64,000 nucleotides of DNA from Dysidea avara (Eukaryota; Porifera; Demospongiae; Dictyoceratida; Dysideidae), in the NCBI RefSeq assembly GCF_963678975.1, contig NC_089272.1, forward strand, positions 39,003,391-39,067,390, given 5' to 3'. Shown piece by piece: positions 46,280-62,698 of the stretch (position 1 is the first letter of the stretch; each line of letters starts with the position of its first letter). A model generated the notes under the pieces. The model made no database searches. It saw nothing but the letters and a program-made list of their open reading frames with translations, and had not been told where the DNA came from. The position numbers were made by a program, and so were the translations under genes.

Positions 46280-49200
46280 CTGTATAAAATAAGAAAAGCA
46301 AAAATACTATCATGGTTGAGATGATGTACAAAGTGGAACAGCCGTAAAAAACTGTAACTTACAAAGAGTAATTGTAACAGTTAATTTATGAATAGTATAA
46401 ACATTCACTACAAGAATTATGACTTCACACACAAACTTGGATACAGTAACTAAAGCTATGATTTCAGTGGTATAGCCAGAACCCTGGCCACCCTGCCTAG
46501 GCCTGGGAATCTACACTCTATGTAAACATAAAGATCAAAGTACTTTAATTAGACAAGTACTATCACCTGAATACACTAGTCTAGCAAATAAAAGCTATCC
46601 TAACAATCAGTCGACATATTTTCTGGGTGGCATGTACTGTATGCTCATTATAAACATCAAGATTAAGATACCCAAATGGAGTGGCCATCCCTAAAATTAC
46701 ATTGTGATAAGCTGTGGAAATTCAATCTCACAGGGTCTGTGTTTCAAACTTCACCTGGTGGGGGACATACCCCAGACCCCCTGAGTTGGCATCCTTATAC
46801 AATTCCTACATACTAAGGTGTGCATGTAGAACAAAAGCGTAAAAGCCAACTTGATTTTGACTATGAATACAAACTGCAAAAGTATGGCCTATCAATCTAT
46901 TAGTTCTAATGAGTTTAAGGTCTGGAGGTTTCAGTAAAGTAACCACAGAGGATTGTTAACAAACAAGAATAGGAATTCAAGACAAGCAAGGTGTCTGATT
47001 AGGACAGAAGATTCTCAAATTTGGTCTTAGCAATTAAACAGGATGATCCCTTTGGATAAATCTTTTTTATTCAGACATTGGCATTTGTACCTGGTTGAAC
47101 AACCAATGCTGCGAAACTAATATCATCTGCTGGATTATGACTGAATTCCTGTAGTTATTTCCCTTTAACTAAATAAATATTACCTACTGTAACTATTATG
47201 TTGTGTACAGTAGCTAGGCCCTGGAATCACCTAAGTATGGCTACACTCTTGCATGATTTGAGTCTACAAAATTTAACTTTACAGTTGCAACAAGAACTAT
47301 ATTTTCCACCTTTACTAGAAATCTGTTCAGTGTTTACACAACGTCAGTACTTACAAACTAAGTGTTGCTGTATGCTATTGTGAGATATAACAAACATGAT
47401 TTTTTTGCATTCCTTTGAACTATGAACTGTAATAGTATTGAAAATACCTTTTGGTTATACCATTGTCCTATACAATGCCATTACATACATACCGTGTATA
47501 TGATCTACATAAAATACACAAAGACCCTTTATCCACATACCTGTTACCTGTATTTGTATGTTTGAACCAGGACCTGCAATCACTTCTGTTGCTGCAGTTT
47601 TCACTGTAATGCTATCACCCATCCCTATTCCAGCCTTGTTCACAGCAGCCACTGTGATGGTATATGTTGTGTTACTCCTCAGACCAAGAAATGTAACAGC
47701 TAAACAAGTAGCATTAACAATATTATTTGGTATGTTAACATGTTCATCAGATGATATCACAACTTGGTAATATAACACTTCTCCACAATAAGGACTACTA
47801 GCAGGGTCCCATGTGACTATGATCAAGTCTAGTCTGTAAGTTGTGTTGGTGAGATGAGTAACACCTGAATTGAAATAATCATACATACTCGACCAGCTAG
47901 ACTGCAGTGTGTGCATTACCCTACACTTGTGATCATAGCACAGAAGTACTGTAATAAGATTGCAATCATATCTATGCCATTTGTAGACCTGTAGTCACTT
48001 TATACACTGCTTGCTTGTTCTCTATTATTAATATACTAACCACAATTAAATTACAAGATTGGAAATTAACTGAACTAAAAGCCATGATTTAGAATTATGG
48101 GTATCAAGTAGTCTACATAAAAAATTGCATTAAAAATACAATAACCATTGGACATTCAGCTGCAACAACAAGTCACCTTGTACAGAGTTCAGCTACAAAC
48201 AATTCACCCTGTAGAGTGTTTCAGATATTTTTAAAAATGTACCTGCTCAGTTTTTCAATGCAACATTCATTCCAGATAATAATCTTCCTTTTCTATTACA
48301 ATGATCCCTAGCCATTAAATTTACTTAGACATGCTATTTAACTTACATAAAGGTATATCATATCAAAGGTAAGTACACAGACACCAGGAGTGTTAATTAG
48401 GTTATGAACTGCGAAAATTACTCACCTCAACTGTTAATACTGGACAGGTACGTGAAGTGGCTACTTTGCTAAGCATTAAGTAATGTAGTCTAGTGTTACG
48501 TTTAGAGACAACATGTCTCTGTGTTTAGTCCACTCCCACTGTTAGCAGGCATGATGTAAAACGTACAGTACTGTAGTGAAGACTGCAATTTTGTTGTACA
48601 TGCAAACACACTAAAGCCATTACCATCAACCAAACACATATATGGTGTAGATGGAAACAGGCAAGTCCATGAAGCATTTGTTAAGTCCTCCCGCAGCATT
48701 CCAAAATGCATTTGTCAAGCTCAAGTGATACAGTACGTGACAGCAAAAAACTCAAGCTTGTAGCATCAGCTATCACAGTGCTATCTGAAGGCATTATTTA
48801 AATCAGTTGGCAGTAATTCTCAGTTATCAGTGCTACTTAGCAAAGCAATGATAACACAATTAATATGTGGCAATCTCTTCCCTCCACAATAGCTAGGTAA
48901 GAGAATGAATAACCAAAGTGATTGCCCTCTTTCAGATACATGCTCTATAGTTTTTAGAAAGATTTTAGTTATGGAATACTAAACTATGCATACATACTCT
49001 CAGTTAAATATATTATTTGCTCTTTGTAATAACATACCACTGGGTACAGTCTCTGCCATATTTGGTACATATAATGTACTAGGCTTTCCTGTACCAGCGT
49101 AATTCCTGCCAGTTACGGTGACAGTATAGCTAGTAGCAAGTGTCATTCCAGTGAAATTATAGGAGGTGTCATTTACTCTCGTCATTGTTACTCCATCAGA

Positions 49201-52200
49201 TGGTAATATTGTCACATCATATGACACCGGTCCACATACCGAGTCAACAGTAACAGGATCCCATGATGTGGTGATAGAATATGCTAAACATACTTGACTA
49301 GTTCTGATATTCACAGAAGTAGGAAGATCTACAATGATTAATAATAATAATAATCCATATACTTGATTTGTACATTCATAGATATACAAGAATTAGATGA
49401 TGCTTTTGCAAGCAAATAATTACCGATAATATAAAATGTGGATGAAACTTAAAAAGGCCCCACTTAAGAATGATACGATTAAGAATTCATATACGTATGG
49501 GCTACAGATATATCAAATGTATGGTTCAAATTTTTGCAAGTAAAGGCAAGAAAAACAACTATTTGTATGTTTTGATATAAGGGTTGGATAAGTTTGTGAC
49601 AGTTTTAAAAGTACACAATAATTGACAAAGCATGATATTTACACTATGATGCCACTACAGTATTTGCTCCTACCTCCTCCACCTGCCTGTCTACATGGCT
49701 GAACAATTTGCATCCCACTAGGCCTAGAATATCCATTAACTATTGTAAGACGAGCTGAGTTAGGAGTATGTTTACTTATTCTTTCAACAGAATTAAGAGA
49801 CCAGTCAGTCCAGTACAGGTAGTCACCATATACAGTTATAGAAAAAGGGTGATAGGTATCTGCTCCCCTTAACAAAATTACAATATTGTTTCCATCCAGA
49901 TCTCCTCTGGCAATAATATCAGTCCAAGAATCTGCCCAGTAAAGTGCAGGTCCAGTGAAGTCAATAGTTACAGCATTTGGCCACACTAAGTTTTGTGTGA
50001 CAATAGTTACTCTACCACTACCATCTAGGTGCATCTTTTCAATACGAGGGCTTGTACCCCAGTCAGTCATATATAGAGCATCATTCAGAGGGTCTAGAGC
50101 AATTCCTCTTGGCTCATCAGTATCATTAAAAAGTACCCTCCTAGAGTATCCATAGAGATCAGACTGTTCTAAAGTGTTTGTCCCAGTATCAGTCCAATAT
50201 ATCTTGTCATTAACCCAATCAATAGCTATGCCATCTGGTATACTCAGTCCTATAAATGATACACATCCACGTGTGATCAATATACAAGTATGTTGCTTCT
50301 GAATAGAAGACCATTACACTATTGAATATTGAAGAGCACATTTGTGTGTAGAGTAAACTTGCAAATTATTAGCAGTACTGGTACTGTTTCTGCGTACTAC
50401 AGTTGTTTTACCGTTGTGGTACTGTTCCTGAACTAAGAGTTAATATGGAGAAGGTGAGAGGCGTATAACTATTAATAGGTACCAAATATTAGCTAAGTTT
50501 AAAATTGAAAATTGGCAAAACTCTATTTAAAACATGCATGCACTGTAAGTACAGGACTGATTTATTATACGAGGTACTTACCATTCTATTTGAGGTATTA
50601 GTCAATGAACAGTACAACGATTTATATAATCATTTATTGTATGGTGTGTAATTATGTTTTGGTTGTGTAGTTATGTTGTGCTTTGTATATTGCTTTGCAG
50701 TGTTGGGAAGTTACTTTGTAAAAGTAACTAGTTACATATTACATATTACTTGCAACTGAACTGTTTAGTTGAGTAACAGTTACATAATTATTACCCATAA
50801 AATAAAGTAACTATAATAATATTACATATTATATTACTTTGTGTCCACAGCCTTAAGCTGTCACATGTGAAACTACCACCTTATCACATGACATGATTGC
50901 GTTATTAGACAATGTGCAAATCTTGGTTATAAGTAAGAAGCTGGTGAATAAGCTACATTCAGTATAGGCTTCATTACTTCATTGTGGCTAGGCGTTACTC
51001 AGTGGATTACTAACGAGATTAGTAACTTCGTTACTTGTAGTAATATTATTACATAATATTAGATTTGTTACAGTAACTATATTACTTAGGTAACGCGTTA
51101 CATTTGTAAGTAAGGCAACTTGAGTTATATTACCTGATTTTATAGCGTATTTCGTTGTATTACTTAGTTACCACAAAAGTAATAATATTACGTAACACGT
51201 TACATACACTGTTAAAATGAGGTGTTACAGGTGCACCCATCGTAAAGGTGTTCATGTACACCCATGGTATTTACAACACCCTAAGGGAGTACTGTAGCAC
51301 TAGGGGTGTTATTGAACACCACAAATGTCACTTTATTCCCCATAATAGCTAAGCCACTGTAAGGGTGTTTGCCTACACCTTGGTATATTGAAACCCACAA
51401 TCGGATGCTTCTATTAAAAATTAGGTTATAAATACGTTTTGTTAACTTCTATAAGAGTGACTTGGAAACAACCATGAGATAAGTATAAAAGTGTTGCAAA
51501 AATATAATTGTGTACTGCTAATGTGTTTTGTTGTTGTTAATCATTGCGTATAAATTGAAATTAACATGAAAGTTACCGGAATGTTATAGCAAGCCTACAT
51601 TTCTTTTCAACAAAATGCCACCATGGAGAGCACTAGAACACCTTTAAAGTGTACTGTGACGCCTTTATAGCTATTCCTAGAACACCCTTAGGGAGTATTG
51701 TAACGCCTTTGTAACACCTTTTAGTTGCTCCTAGAGTACCCCTGGGGAGTACTACAACTCCCTTCAACGGAGTTTAATTTAAACAGCAGTTAGAACTCCT
51801 CTAAAGGTGATTGGATTACACCCTATTTTTAACAGTGTAAGTAACGCATTACTCCCAACACTGTTGCTTTGTTATTGTACTTTTATGTATGCAGTTATGC
51901 GTATAATGTGGAATGCCTTGGCCGAATTCCAGAGTTTAAACAACTCAATCAACAGACAAGTCCTACATAAGTAGTTAAGTACATCGCAAAATTATGTTTA
52001 CTAAGTGCCACAACTGATTGTGGGTTGTGGCAGCCAAACTAAATCAACTGCCACAAACCTGATAGTGTCCAGACAAGGTTTACCTTGCCAAACCATGGTG
52101 AAATACACATCAGTTAAATTTTTACCTTTGTAAGGCATAGTCTGTTAGTGATTCATGTAATAATACGTGTTCAGTCATACATCGTAACATGTATAGCTAT

Positions 52201-53328
52201 GGCTACTTCAGTGTATTGCAATTATATACACCCCTCAATCTTGGTCATTGGAATTTTACTTCCCTCACCAATCAACAGTAAGGGGTCCTTCTGAGTTTGG
52301 ACTCAGGGTGTATATAAGTGCAATCTACCTCATAGTCATAGTTTATATACATACTTACATATGTGATACACCTGTACATTAGCTATATTAATCACTAAAA
52401 TGTTAATAATCATTACTTAATAATTACATTAATTTTATAAAAATTTATTTATGTAGGGGAATTTGTGTAAACTAAAATTAGCATGAAAGCATAATACATG
52501 TTGTTCCTACATGGTCATACCTACAGTATTTTGATCACGCAATATCCAGCATGTCAATTAAAGCCAGAGTTAACACACTTGGACATTCCATGTATAGGAC
52601 TACAGTATGTGTGGAGTAATTGTTTACCTGACACTAGTGTAGTAATAGGACAACCAGTACTCAAAGGAGCAGTCTTAATGTGACCAAGTGACACATCTGT
52701 CCAGTACATCCTATCATTGTAGTAGTCATAATCAATAGCAACCCCATTACTTAATCCAGTAACTATGGTCTCGTTACCACTGCCATCAATGTTGACCCTG
52801 CTAATATTATTAATAGTGATGAATATTAAATAAGGGTCAGGATTTCCTTGACAACCAACAGCTGGACCTATAGTATAATATTTATGCTCATACACAGTGT
52901 GCATATAGTGACATACAGTAGATATGTATTTCACAGACACTAATACAGAGAGTATACAGGTATATGTGACCGGATTTGCAAAAAGGTACCTTCTCCACAC
53001 ATTTTACATACCAGCAAACAAAATAATGTAACACTTGCGTCCTTTTACTGATTAAATTGCTGTTAGATTTAAGATGCAGCCAGATATTTTAACTGCACTC
53101 ATAGAAAATTTCAGGCAATTTTATGCAACTATGAAAATGTTATGAAACTCCAAAGTTTAAAAAATGGGTCAAATTTTGCGTGTGAATAGGTACCTTTTTT
53201 GCAAATCCAGTCACATATTATACTTTGAATTATCATCCATGCATTCCCAATTCACCTTGAGCATTGGGACTCTGTACAAACAAGCTTATAGCAAGCAGCA
53301 ATATTAGATGCTGAAGATCTAATCTCAT
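45993..53328 (-). CDS. single-pass receptor: signal peptide, YWTD propeller, 2 FN3, TM, NPxY tail (six exons)
   Basis: Six exons joined on the minus strand give about 596 residues: 53256-53328, 52628-52867, 49674-50249, 49038-49328, 47541-47864, 45993-46279. All junctions have GT/AG sites in phase 1 and the frame stays open. Residues 1-24 are a signal peptide (LILLLAISLFVQS core); 25-296 form a six-bladed LDLR-type YWTD beta-propeller; 297-393 and 394-501 are FN3 domains; a hydrophobic span lies at about 509-534; the tail of about 62 residues contains NPCY at 583-586, an NPxY-type endocytosis or PTB-binding motif as used by LDLR-family receptors. No kinase or other catalytic domain follows. 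I do not recognise a named orthologue. Propeller plus FN3 is shared with SorLA and ROS1-type receptors, but this one is much smaller. Exon 3 has two possible donors (end at 49674 or 49683), both phase 1, differing by three Gly-rich codons. Confidence 0.8.
47541..47864 (-). CDS. receptor exon 5: second FN3 domain
   Basis: There are 108 codons, phase 1-1. FN3 hallmarks are the strand-B Trp in VTWDPASSPYC, the central YYQVVIS, and NTTYTITVAAVNKAGIG near the end. The acceptor is TTTCAATTCAG and the donor GTATGT. Confidence 0.8.
48156..48225. repeat. two to three minisatellite units, opposite orientation
   Basis: CATTCAGCTGCAACAACAAG and AGTTCAGCTACAAAC..CACCCTGTAGAG match the reverse complement of the 9590-10545 unit. 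They lie within the intron between receptor exons 4 and 5. Confidence 0.6.
49038..49328 (-). CDS. receptor exon 4: first FN3 domain
   Basis: There are 97 codons, phase 1-1, starting DLPTSVNIRTS. FN3 features are TTSWDPVTVDSVCGPVSYDV and TSYTVTVTGRNYAGTG. The acceptor is ATCATTGTAG and the donor GTATGTT. Confidence 0.8.
49674..50249 (-). CDS. receptor exon 3: YWTD propeller blades 3-6
   Basis: Successive blades carry IYWTDTGTN, LYMTDWGTS, LYWADSWTD and LYWTDWSLN at the regular 40-45 residue spacing of LDLR class B repeats. The exon ends PCRQAGGG, where the Gly-rich linker leads to FN3. The acceptor is TCATTTATAG. Confidence 0.85.
50698..51863. mobile_element. hAT-like MITE copy 2, carrying a nested element
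   Basis: It starts CAGTGTTGGGAAGTTACTTT and ends CATTACTCCCAACACTG, with an exact 8-bp duplication TTGCTTTG (50690-50697, 51864-51871). Without the insertion at 51207-51837 it aligns along its length with copy 1 at 45259-45770. It lies within the intron between receptor exons 2 and 3. Confidence 0.88.
51207..51837. mobile_element. TA-flanked inverted-repeat element nested in hAT-like MITE
   Basis: The ends CACTGTTAAAA and TTTTAACAGTG are flanked by TA on both sides (51205-51206, 51838-51839). The interior repeats 'acacccta..gggagtact'. No frame is seen. Removing it restores the host MITE sequence seen in copy 1. It is mariner-like or ISL2EU-like by target size only. Confidence 0.75.
52222..52317. 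repeat. small inverted-repeat unit (TTATATACACCC ends)
   Basis: TTATATACACCC and GGGTGTATATAA bound a 96-bp segment; its origin is unknown. Confidence 0.45.
52628..52867 (-). CDS. receptor exon 2: YWTD propeller blades 1-2
   Basis: There are 80 codons, phase 1-1: GPAVGCQGNPDPYLIF, then ISRVNIDGSG (end of blade 1), VAIDYDYYNDRMYWTD (blade 2) and the CPITTLVS end. The acceptor is TACTATAG and the donor GTAAAC. Confidence 0.8.
52965..53215. mobile_element. TGTGACC-ended MITE in receptor intron 1
   Basis: The left end TGTGACCGGATTTGCAAAAA and the right end TTTTTTGCAAATCCAGTCACA are inverted, with TA on both sides and matching AGGTACC blocks inside. It is the cleanest copy of the family here. 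Confidence 0.8.
53256..53328 (-). CDS. receptor exon 1: start codon and signal peptide
   Basis: The ATG (complement of 53326-53328) opens MRLDLQHLILLLAISLF, a classical signal peptide, followed by VQSPNAQ and a GTGAAT donor in phase 1. No in-frame alternative upstream was needed. A 5' UTR exon cannot be excluded. Confidence 0.75.
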
Positions 53329-53728
53329 TGTGATGATCACTTTCAGCTACAGTATATACCTGTATACGAGGTAGAAATTTAATATTTCCATTATATCAAG
53401 GTGACTGACAAAATAAAAACCTGTGATAAGAGGTTACTTTATACATGCAGTACACATTTTTAGAGTAAAGACATAAATAATGGCTTTTTAAATTGCCAAA
53501 GAAGGTACGTAGTTATAACATTAACCTCAGCTTGTAACAAGCACCTTTTCTTATATAGCTACTGTGATACACCCCAGGAAAATTTAGTCCCCATTTAAAC
53601 AACTGGCCAACCTCAAATGTGAGTAAAGTGTCTTTAGCAAGGAAACAACAGCAACAGCAACTGGCAATAACCGAACATTAATCCTGGAACCTTTTGATTT
53701 GCAGGCAAGTGCTTGTGCGGCTATGCTG

Positions 53729-56960
<3,232 letters not shown>

Positions 56961-57645
56961 ATGGCTGGAAAGTTTGTATTGTTGTTCACTGTTACCTGTT
57001 TGCTATCTCTTGGAGCTAGTGATTTAATCTGTCCCAGTACGGCTTTCCTAGAGAAGAGAAATGCAACTTTTGAAGATGTTAAAGACTCTATTAAAAAGGT
57101 AGTCATGCCAGGCGATGATGGTAGCAAAACTGATAGGGAATTGTACGAGGACATTGCTACTAATTTAGAGAGGCCTGTTACTGAGAGTGATTATTTGCAG
57201 TACACCAAAGCAGTTGGTGAAATAGCTATAGCTTCATTTCAGTACTGTAAAATGTTTGACATATCCACAATCATTGTTGATGATATTACAATCCTGATCA
57301 ATGCCTTTGAATCAAATCTGGATGATAAGAAACTTCGTGAAGCAAGGAAAGTCTATGGAATTCTACTTTGCATTAATAGCAAACAATCATCAAAAAGATC
57401 AGCAGATACAGAATTGCACACATTCTTTGATTCACTAGATAGTGTTGTTCTAGAAGTACTCATCTTTTCCTATAGTGAAGAAGAGGAAGAGGATACTAAC
57501 TATTCACTAGCATTTGTTGTAGATGATTCTGGAAGTATGAGCGAAGAAATAGCAGCAGTAAAAGCACTTATCAATGGTTTTATCAGAACAGAGAATGACG
57601 AACCAATCACTTACATTTTGAGTACCTTTAATGATCCAATTACAG
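56961..57645 (+). CDS. secreted VWA-domain protein, exon 1 (hemicentin/VWA7-like)
   Basis: The ATG begins MAGKFVLLFTVTCLLSLGAS, a clear signal peptide, so the product is secreted or membrane-anchored. A region of about 165 residues with no clear domain follows. The VWA domain then opens with LAFVVDDSGSM, whose D188-x-S190-x-S192 is the MIDAS metal-binding motif. The exon ends in phase 1 at a GTACGT donor within the VWA domain; the next exon is at 61991. The domain type suggests metal-dependent protein binding in the extracellular matrix. The gene continues beyond the window, so its full architecture is unknown. Confidence 0.8.
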
Positions 57646-60600
57646 GTACGTACTACCCATCTATACCAAAGCAGCCAATAGCTAGCTGTAAAAAGTTGTG
57701 CCTGCAAGATAGCCAGATGAAAGTGTGAAAACACACCCCAGAAAAGCCACGTAAAAATCTGTAAAAGCAAATTAAGGGCGGTAGCCAAGAAATGATGTTA
57801 ATGCTGATTACTTTTAATGATTGTAATAAAAATGATCAGCATTATCATCATTGCAGCTATTTTTGGTCACCATCTATAATTTCACAATTTTTTCACCCTG
57901 GCTTTATTGGGGAGTTGTATCCTTTTTCACAGCTTGGCTGTTTGATGTGGATATCATTTCCTTTTGTATTTTCATGCACCAAAGCCAGCGACGGGTTAAC
58001 TTTGGGGCTTGCCATATTGTCTTCTCTGTTCAAGAAAAGAACAATATGTTGTATATAGCTACAATATATTATTCTTATTAATTTTAAGTTAATGTATTTA
58101 GCTATGTTTCTGCTTACATTATGTTATTAATATTGTTCATGAACATCCTATTATAGGGTTGCTGATTTAGTGTGACTGCTATATTAGAGTATGTTTGGTT
58201 TTTGCATTTACCTTTTTGGCAGGTACACGGGTTTCTCCACAAAAGTTTGAGCTACATGTACTTCTCCAATAGTAACATGCCTATCAAGGCAAAATGTTCG
58301 AATCCAGCATAACATCCATGGTGAATTTAGAGTAATGTCAAATTACAATAAATTTTATTTAGCTACAGTGTATGACCTGCAAAAAAATTCCACCTTAACT
58401 AAAATATATTTTGGCTGGTGTTGCTGGTGTTTGAGTTTATATACAACAACTTGTTGGTTAAAGTGTTTGATCATTATTTAATAGTGTAGTAGAAGCCATT
58501 TGGGAACCATAACAGTGAAGTCATATAGGCTCAGTGCAAAAAAATCAATTTAATCTGTACAGAAAGATGTTGGAGATGGGATAAAAATAACTTTCTAATA
58601 TGAAAGTAGTTTGGCATCCTCTAACTCTTCTTCAGATTATTGGTATCATTAAACTGAACTATATTAATTTATGAGGTAGAGCATGAGGCACTTTTCTAGT
58701 ACTAAAGCATACTGTACTATGAGCCGGTCTACATCATCTTTTAAACAGTAAAATAGGTGTTCAATTAAGTATCCACTTCACATGCATAATGTAATACATT
58801 GCCAATGTTACAGCTGTGTAATTGCCATGTTCAGTATCACCCTAGAAATAGGTCTATAGGAATCTATTGAAATGTAAAAGGGATCTATATGCACTAAGGA
58901 TTTAGATACTTGTTTACTAATCAGCCAATTAAATTCAAGAATTTCATCTTGTTATTTAACTAATTATGGTACCTTCTACCCAATCATGTATTACAATTGT
59001 ATTTCAATCACAGCATGCTCTGTGGAGATGGATATCATTCCATCTTCATCTGTTGATAAAATAAACTGGAGCGTGGGGAGTGAAGTGGACCAACATAAAG
59101 TTATGCATATTTATTTAAAATGTTTGTTACATGCTCCAAACTCTGTGAAATGGTTTAGGAGTAATGACATGTTGTGTCTGCTTTGGTTAATTAATGTGAG
59201 CCACTAACTTCAATATTATTGAATAGCCGGCAAGCCTTATAAGTGCTGGTGCATAAGTAAATTACCCTATAAAAATCATAATATTTTGATCTCAATGATA
59301 AATATGTTGGTGTCAGGGACTTACCTGACTTCTTTCATGTATAGAGACTTAGTGACTAGACTGAGCCTTTGTTTTAAACTTGACTATCATCTAACTAACG
59401 TAAATACACAAAGTTTATGACTCCAAACAAATACAATCTTAAGCTTTGTAAACAAACCACATCCACAGTATTTATTCAGTTAAGGTTTTGCATAGTGTAA
59501 GCCCAAGTAAAATGTCATTACAAGTAACATAGTATGTATTTTATGAGATGACCATGTGCACCAGACATGTTATTTTATATAATTATTTAAAAGTGTATAT
59601 AACTGCCCTATAATTGCATAATGATTTAATCACCCATTATTTTAATTTGCAATGAGCATCTATCTGAGAGGCATAGCCAAGATTTTTTGAAGGGGGTTTC
59701 CAACAGAAGTATTGATGAGTTACCAGAAGCAGGGGTCTGCACCCCCAGCCTTTTAAATAATTTGATGCTTCAAAATTCAACAGATTGCTATTAAATTACT
59801 ACATTATTATAATTGCATGCCCCTAAGATAAAACTAGCTATGTAGTACATATTAAGACATACAGACACATAAGGGCATCAGAGTAGGTGCGACCAGTGAG
59901 ACTAGAGCCTCACCACTTTTTAGTTAGAAATAAAAAAAACTTTCAACCTGATGAAGCAACCAAAAGTAGTGAAAAGTAATACTACTTATAGAGTTTATTA
60001 ATTGTAATGCGAAAATTGATAGAAACAACAATACCTGTCTTTCACTCAGCACAGCTTCAAATCGACTTGTTCAGTGGTAAGCGCCTCTAAACTAATTTCT
60101 GTTATAATTAGTTTTGCTTTGTTTTTCTTTGTAGCTATTTTGGAAACACTCCTTACAGTTTACCTCTCAAAGTAAACTCAAATGATAAGTATTTAAGAGT
60201 ACACTGTATTATGTCGGTACTTTTTGGCAGTGTCCTGACACTAGTCCAGAGTTAGTCATGAACATTTGTCAAGTAGCTAACCAGCACTTGCACACAGCTA
60301 CAGTATTACCCAAAATTGCCTCCAAATAGCATTTTAAAATTTACGATTTCAGTGGGGGGAGACATTCGATAACATACTATTATTTATGGTTAGTACATCT
60401 AAATGACCAAATGTACATTCATAGTCTGCTTTTACAACTCTTCTTTTAATAACAAAGCTTGCCCCTTGCATAGTAGATATGGATGGCTAACAATACATTG
60501 ACACCACAAATCATGTGATCAAACATGTGATCTTTAAAAAGGAACAAAAACATTTCATTTACAAATTTTATGGGTCAGTCAGGTCCGAGAAACAAGAAAT

Positions 60601-61990
60601 TTAGTTGAAGTGGCCTTAGCAGCAAACAAGACATACTAGCTAGGAGGAGAGTTGGTCCTCTTATCTACCTGTATCAACGACCTACTAAGGCTAAAGACAC
60701 AACAAGTGCTAAAGCTAATGTTTTGGGAAACTATTTCTCATTAACATCTTATTATATTGGCTGTACTTACCCAAACCCGGGTGCATGATTGGCATAATTT
60801 AGAAAACAATGGGCAGCCCAGAATGTGGCTAAGTGAAGTGCCTGACCAAGTTAGTACACGACTTCTGCATTACACTTGTCATCTCATGACCGTGGCTATT
60901 ATATAACGAGCATCATGGTCAATCTACTTGGCCAAGCAGCTTCACTGCGCCCTTGTTTAGTTCTGGGTTACCAGGTGTATGCATGGGTGGGTGGGTGGGT
61001 ATTTATGTTTTCGGCATGATAGCTTGATTTCTCCCGGATGATGAAGGATACAATACTTGTTTCTAATAATTTCACCAGCGCAACGTGTGGTATGCGCATG
61101 AGTACTGTACTAATAAACGATGCATGGTGCATGTGACCCATTGTCCCCCCACTACCCCTGTGTCTTATAATATTCTGTTAACTTTTATTTACTGAGTAAA
61201 TAACATTATACACCCCCTTGTAGCTCTGAATAACCATACGATAACATATATATATATATATATATGAAAATAACCAAAAACAATGTAAAGAGGCATAAAA
61301 ATAAAAGAAAGGCAAGGCACAGAGTTGTCAGAACTGACATCACAGATATAAATGTGGTGTACATTAATAATGTGTTGTTTAGCCTCTAGCCTTGTGAATT
61401 TGGTCAGTGAGGCAATGAGGCAAGTATATTAGGCAGACCAAAAATTGGGTTAATTTTAAAAATTTCAATGATTTAGTGTTTCTGTAATAGTTTTCTTTCT
61501 TTTAACACTACGAAATATTAGTTAGGCTAAGATTCTTTTGTTATGAAGCTATTTGTTATTATGATCCTATCATGGTTTGTAACAACAGCATTTTGGTAGG
61601 CACCCTACATTTTGGGGATGATACCTACTAAATAGTACTACTATACTGTTTGACACTTATCGATGTTTATTAACAACAGTACATAAACAATGCTATGAAG
61701 TAATGGCTAAGTATCTGTATTACATCACCAAACTCTACCCCAAAATGCACACTGAAAAACTCAACATTTGCATTACAAGGGGCTGTGTAATAAAGATAAA
61801 TAGTTCAATCATCAACATCACAAATCAGTTGTGGTCATATCTAACCCTAAAATTAGTACACACACACATGCACGCACATACACACACTAATGCACACGCA
61901 CACACATACATAATATCATGCATAGCATGTACTTAAAAAATAGCGACTATATCTTTACATGTCTGACCCAATGTTTTAATGTCATTTCAG
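57646..61990 (+). other. 4.3-kb intron of the VWA gene
   Basis: It is bounded by GTACGT and GTCATTTCAG, phase 1. It contains a decayed fold-back MITE near its start, an (AT)n run at about 61246-61264 and CA-rich stretches at about 61858-61912. Between 58000 and 61200 no gene or intact element was recognised. Confidence 0.6.
57729..57951. mobile_element. fold-back MITE, GGCGGCCAAG family copy 3, decayed
   Basis: GGCGGTAGCCAAGAAATGATG and the partner CATCATTGCAGCTATTTTTGGTCACC, plus the TTTTTCACAGCTTGGCTGTTT right end, match copies 1 and 2. The left end is eroded. Confidence 0.65.
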
Positions 61991-62698
61991 ATAACAAAGG
62001 CCCATTTATATACAATGCAAGAAATACTGATGATCTTAACAGATTGAAAAATGATGTTAATGCATTATATGCTCATGGTGGTGATGATTGTCCTGAGTAT
62101 GGAATGCAAGCCATAGTCGAGACACTCACAGTAGTGTATCCTTATTCTAACATCATAGTGCTAACTGATGCTCCTGCTAAAGATGATAGCTTGAAGTCTG
62201 TGATTATAGGTATTGCAGAAAAGAAAGAAAATTCTATACATTTTTTCATAAGCTCTAGTAGCTGTGATACTGCTGAAACATCTCTACAGCACTACCGAGA
62301 CATAGCTGATAGCACTGATGGTATAGTAGTAGAGAGCATCACTGATTTGGGTCTGCTGGCAAGATTTTCCAAACTGTTACGTTCGAAATTATCTGATGAT
62401 TCGGACAAAAGAAAGCGCTCTTCTGCCAAATCTGTTACATTTTATGTGTCAGTGTTCACTGAATCAATTGACATTCTGTTCACAAAATTTAGCACAGGAA
62501 TTGCCGTCATAATACCAGAAGGCAGTACAGTTCCAGTAAGCATGTCAGATTCACTAGCCTCCTACAACCATAACAAACCATCCCCAGGGCAGTATATAAT
62601 TAGTTCAAATGGAGAATTTGAATACAACATGGTTTTGAAGTCAACTCTTGATGTTTTAGTTGAACACTATGGAAATAAAAGTACCAGACAAGTTTCAG
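61991..62698 (+). CDS. secreted VWA-domain protein, exon 2
   Basis: There are 236 codons, phase 1-1. It completes the VWA domain: AHGGDDCPEYGMQAI is the hemicentin/VWA7-type loop and IIVLTDAPAKD carries the third MIDAS loop, followed by HFFISSSSCD. After a basic DKRKRSS stretch the remaining 90 residues look beta-rich, again as in hemicentin-type proteins after the VWA. The donor is CAG/GTAAGA at 62699. Confidence 0.82.
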
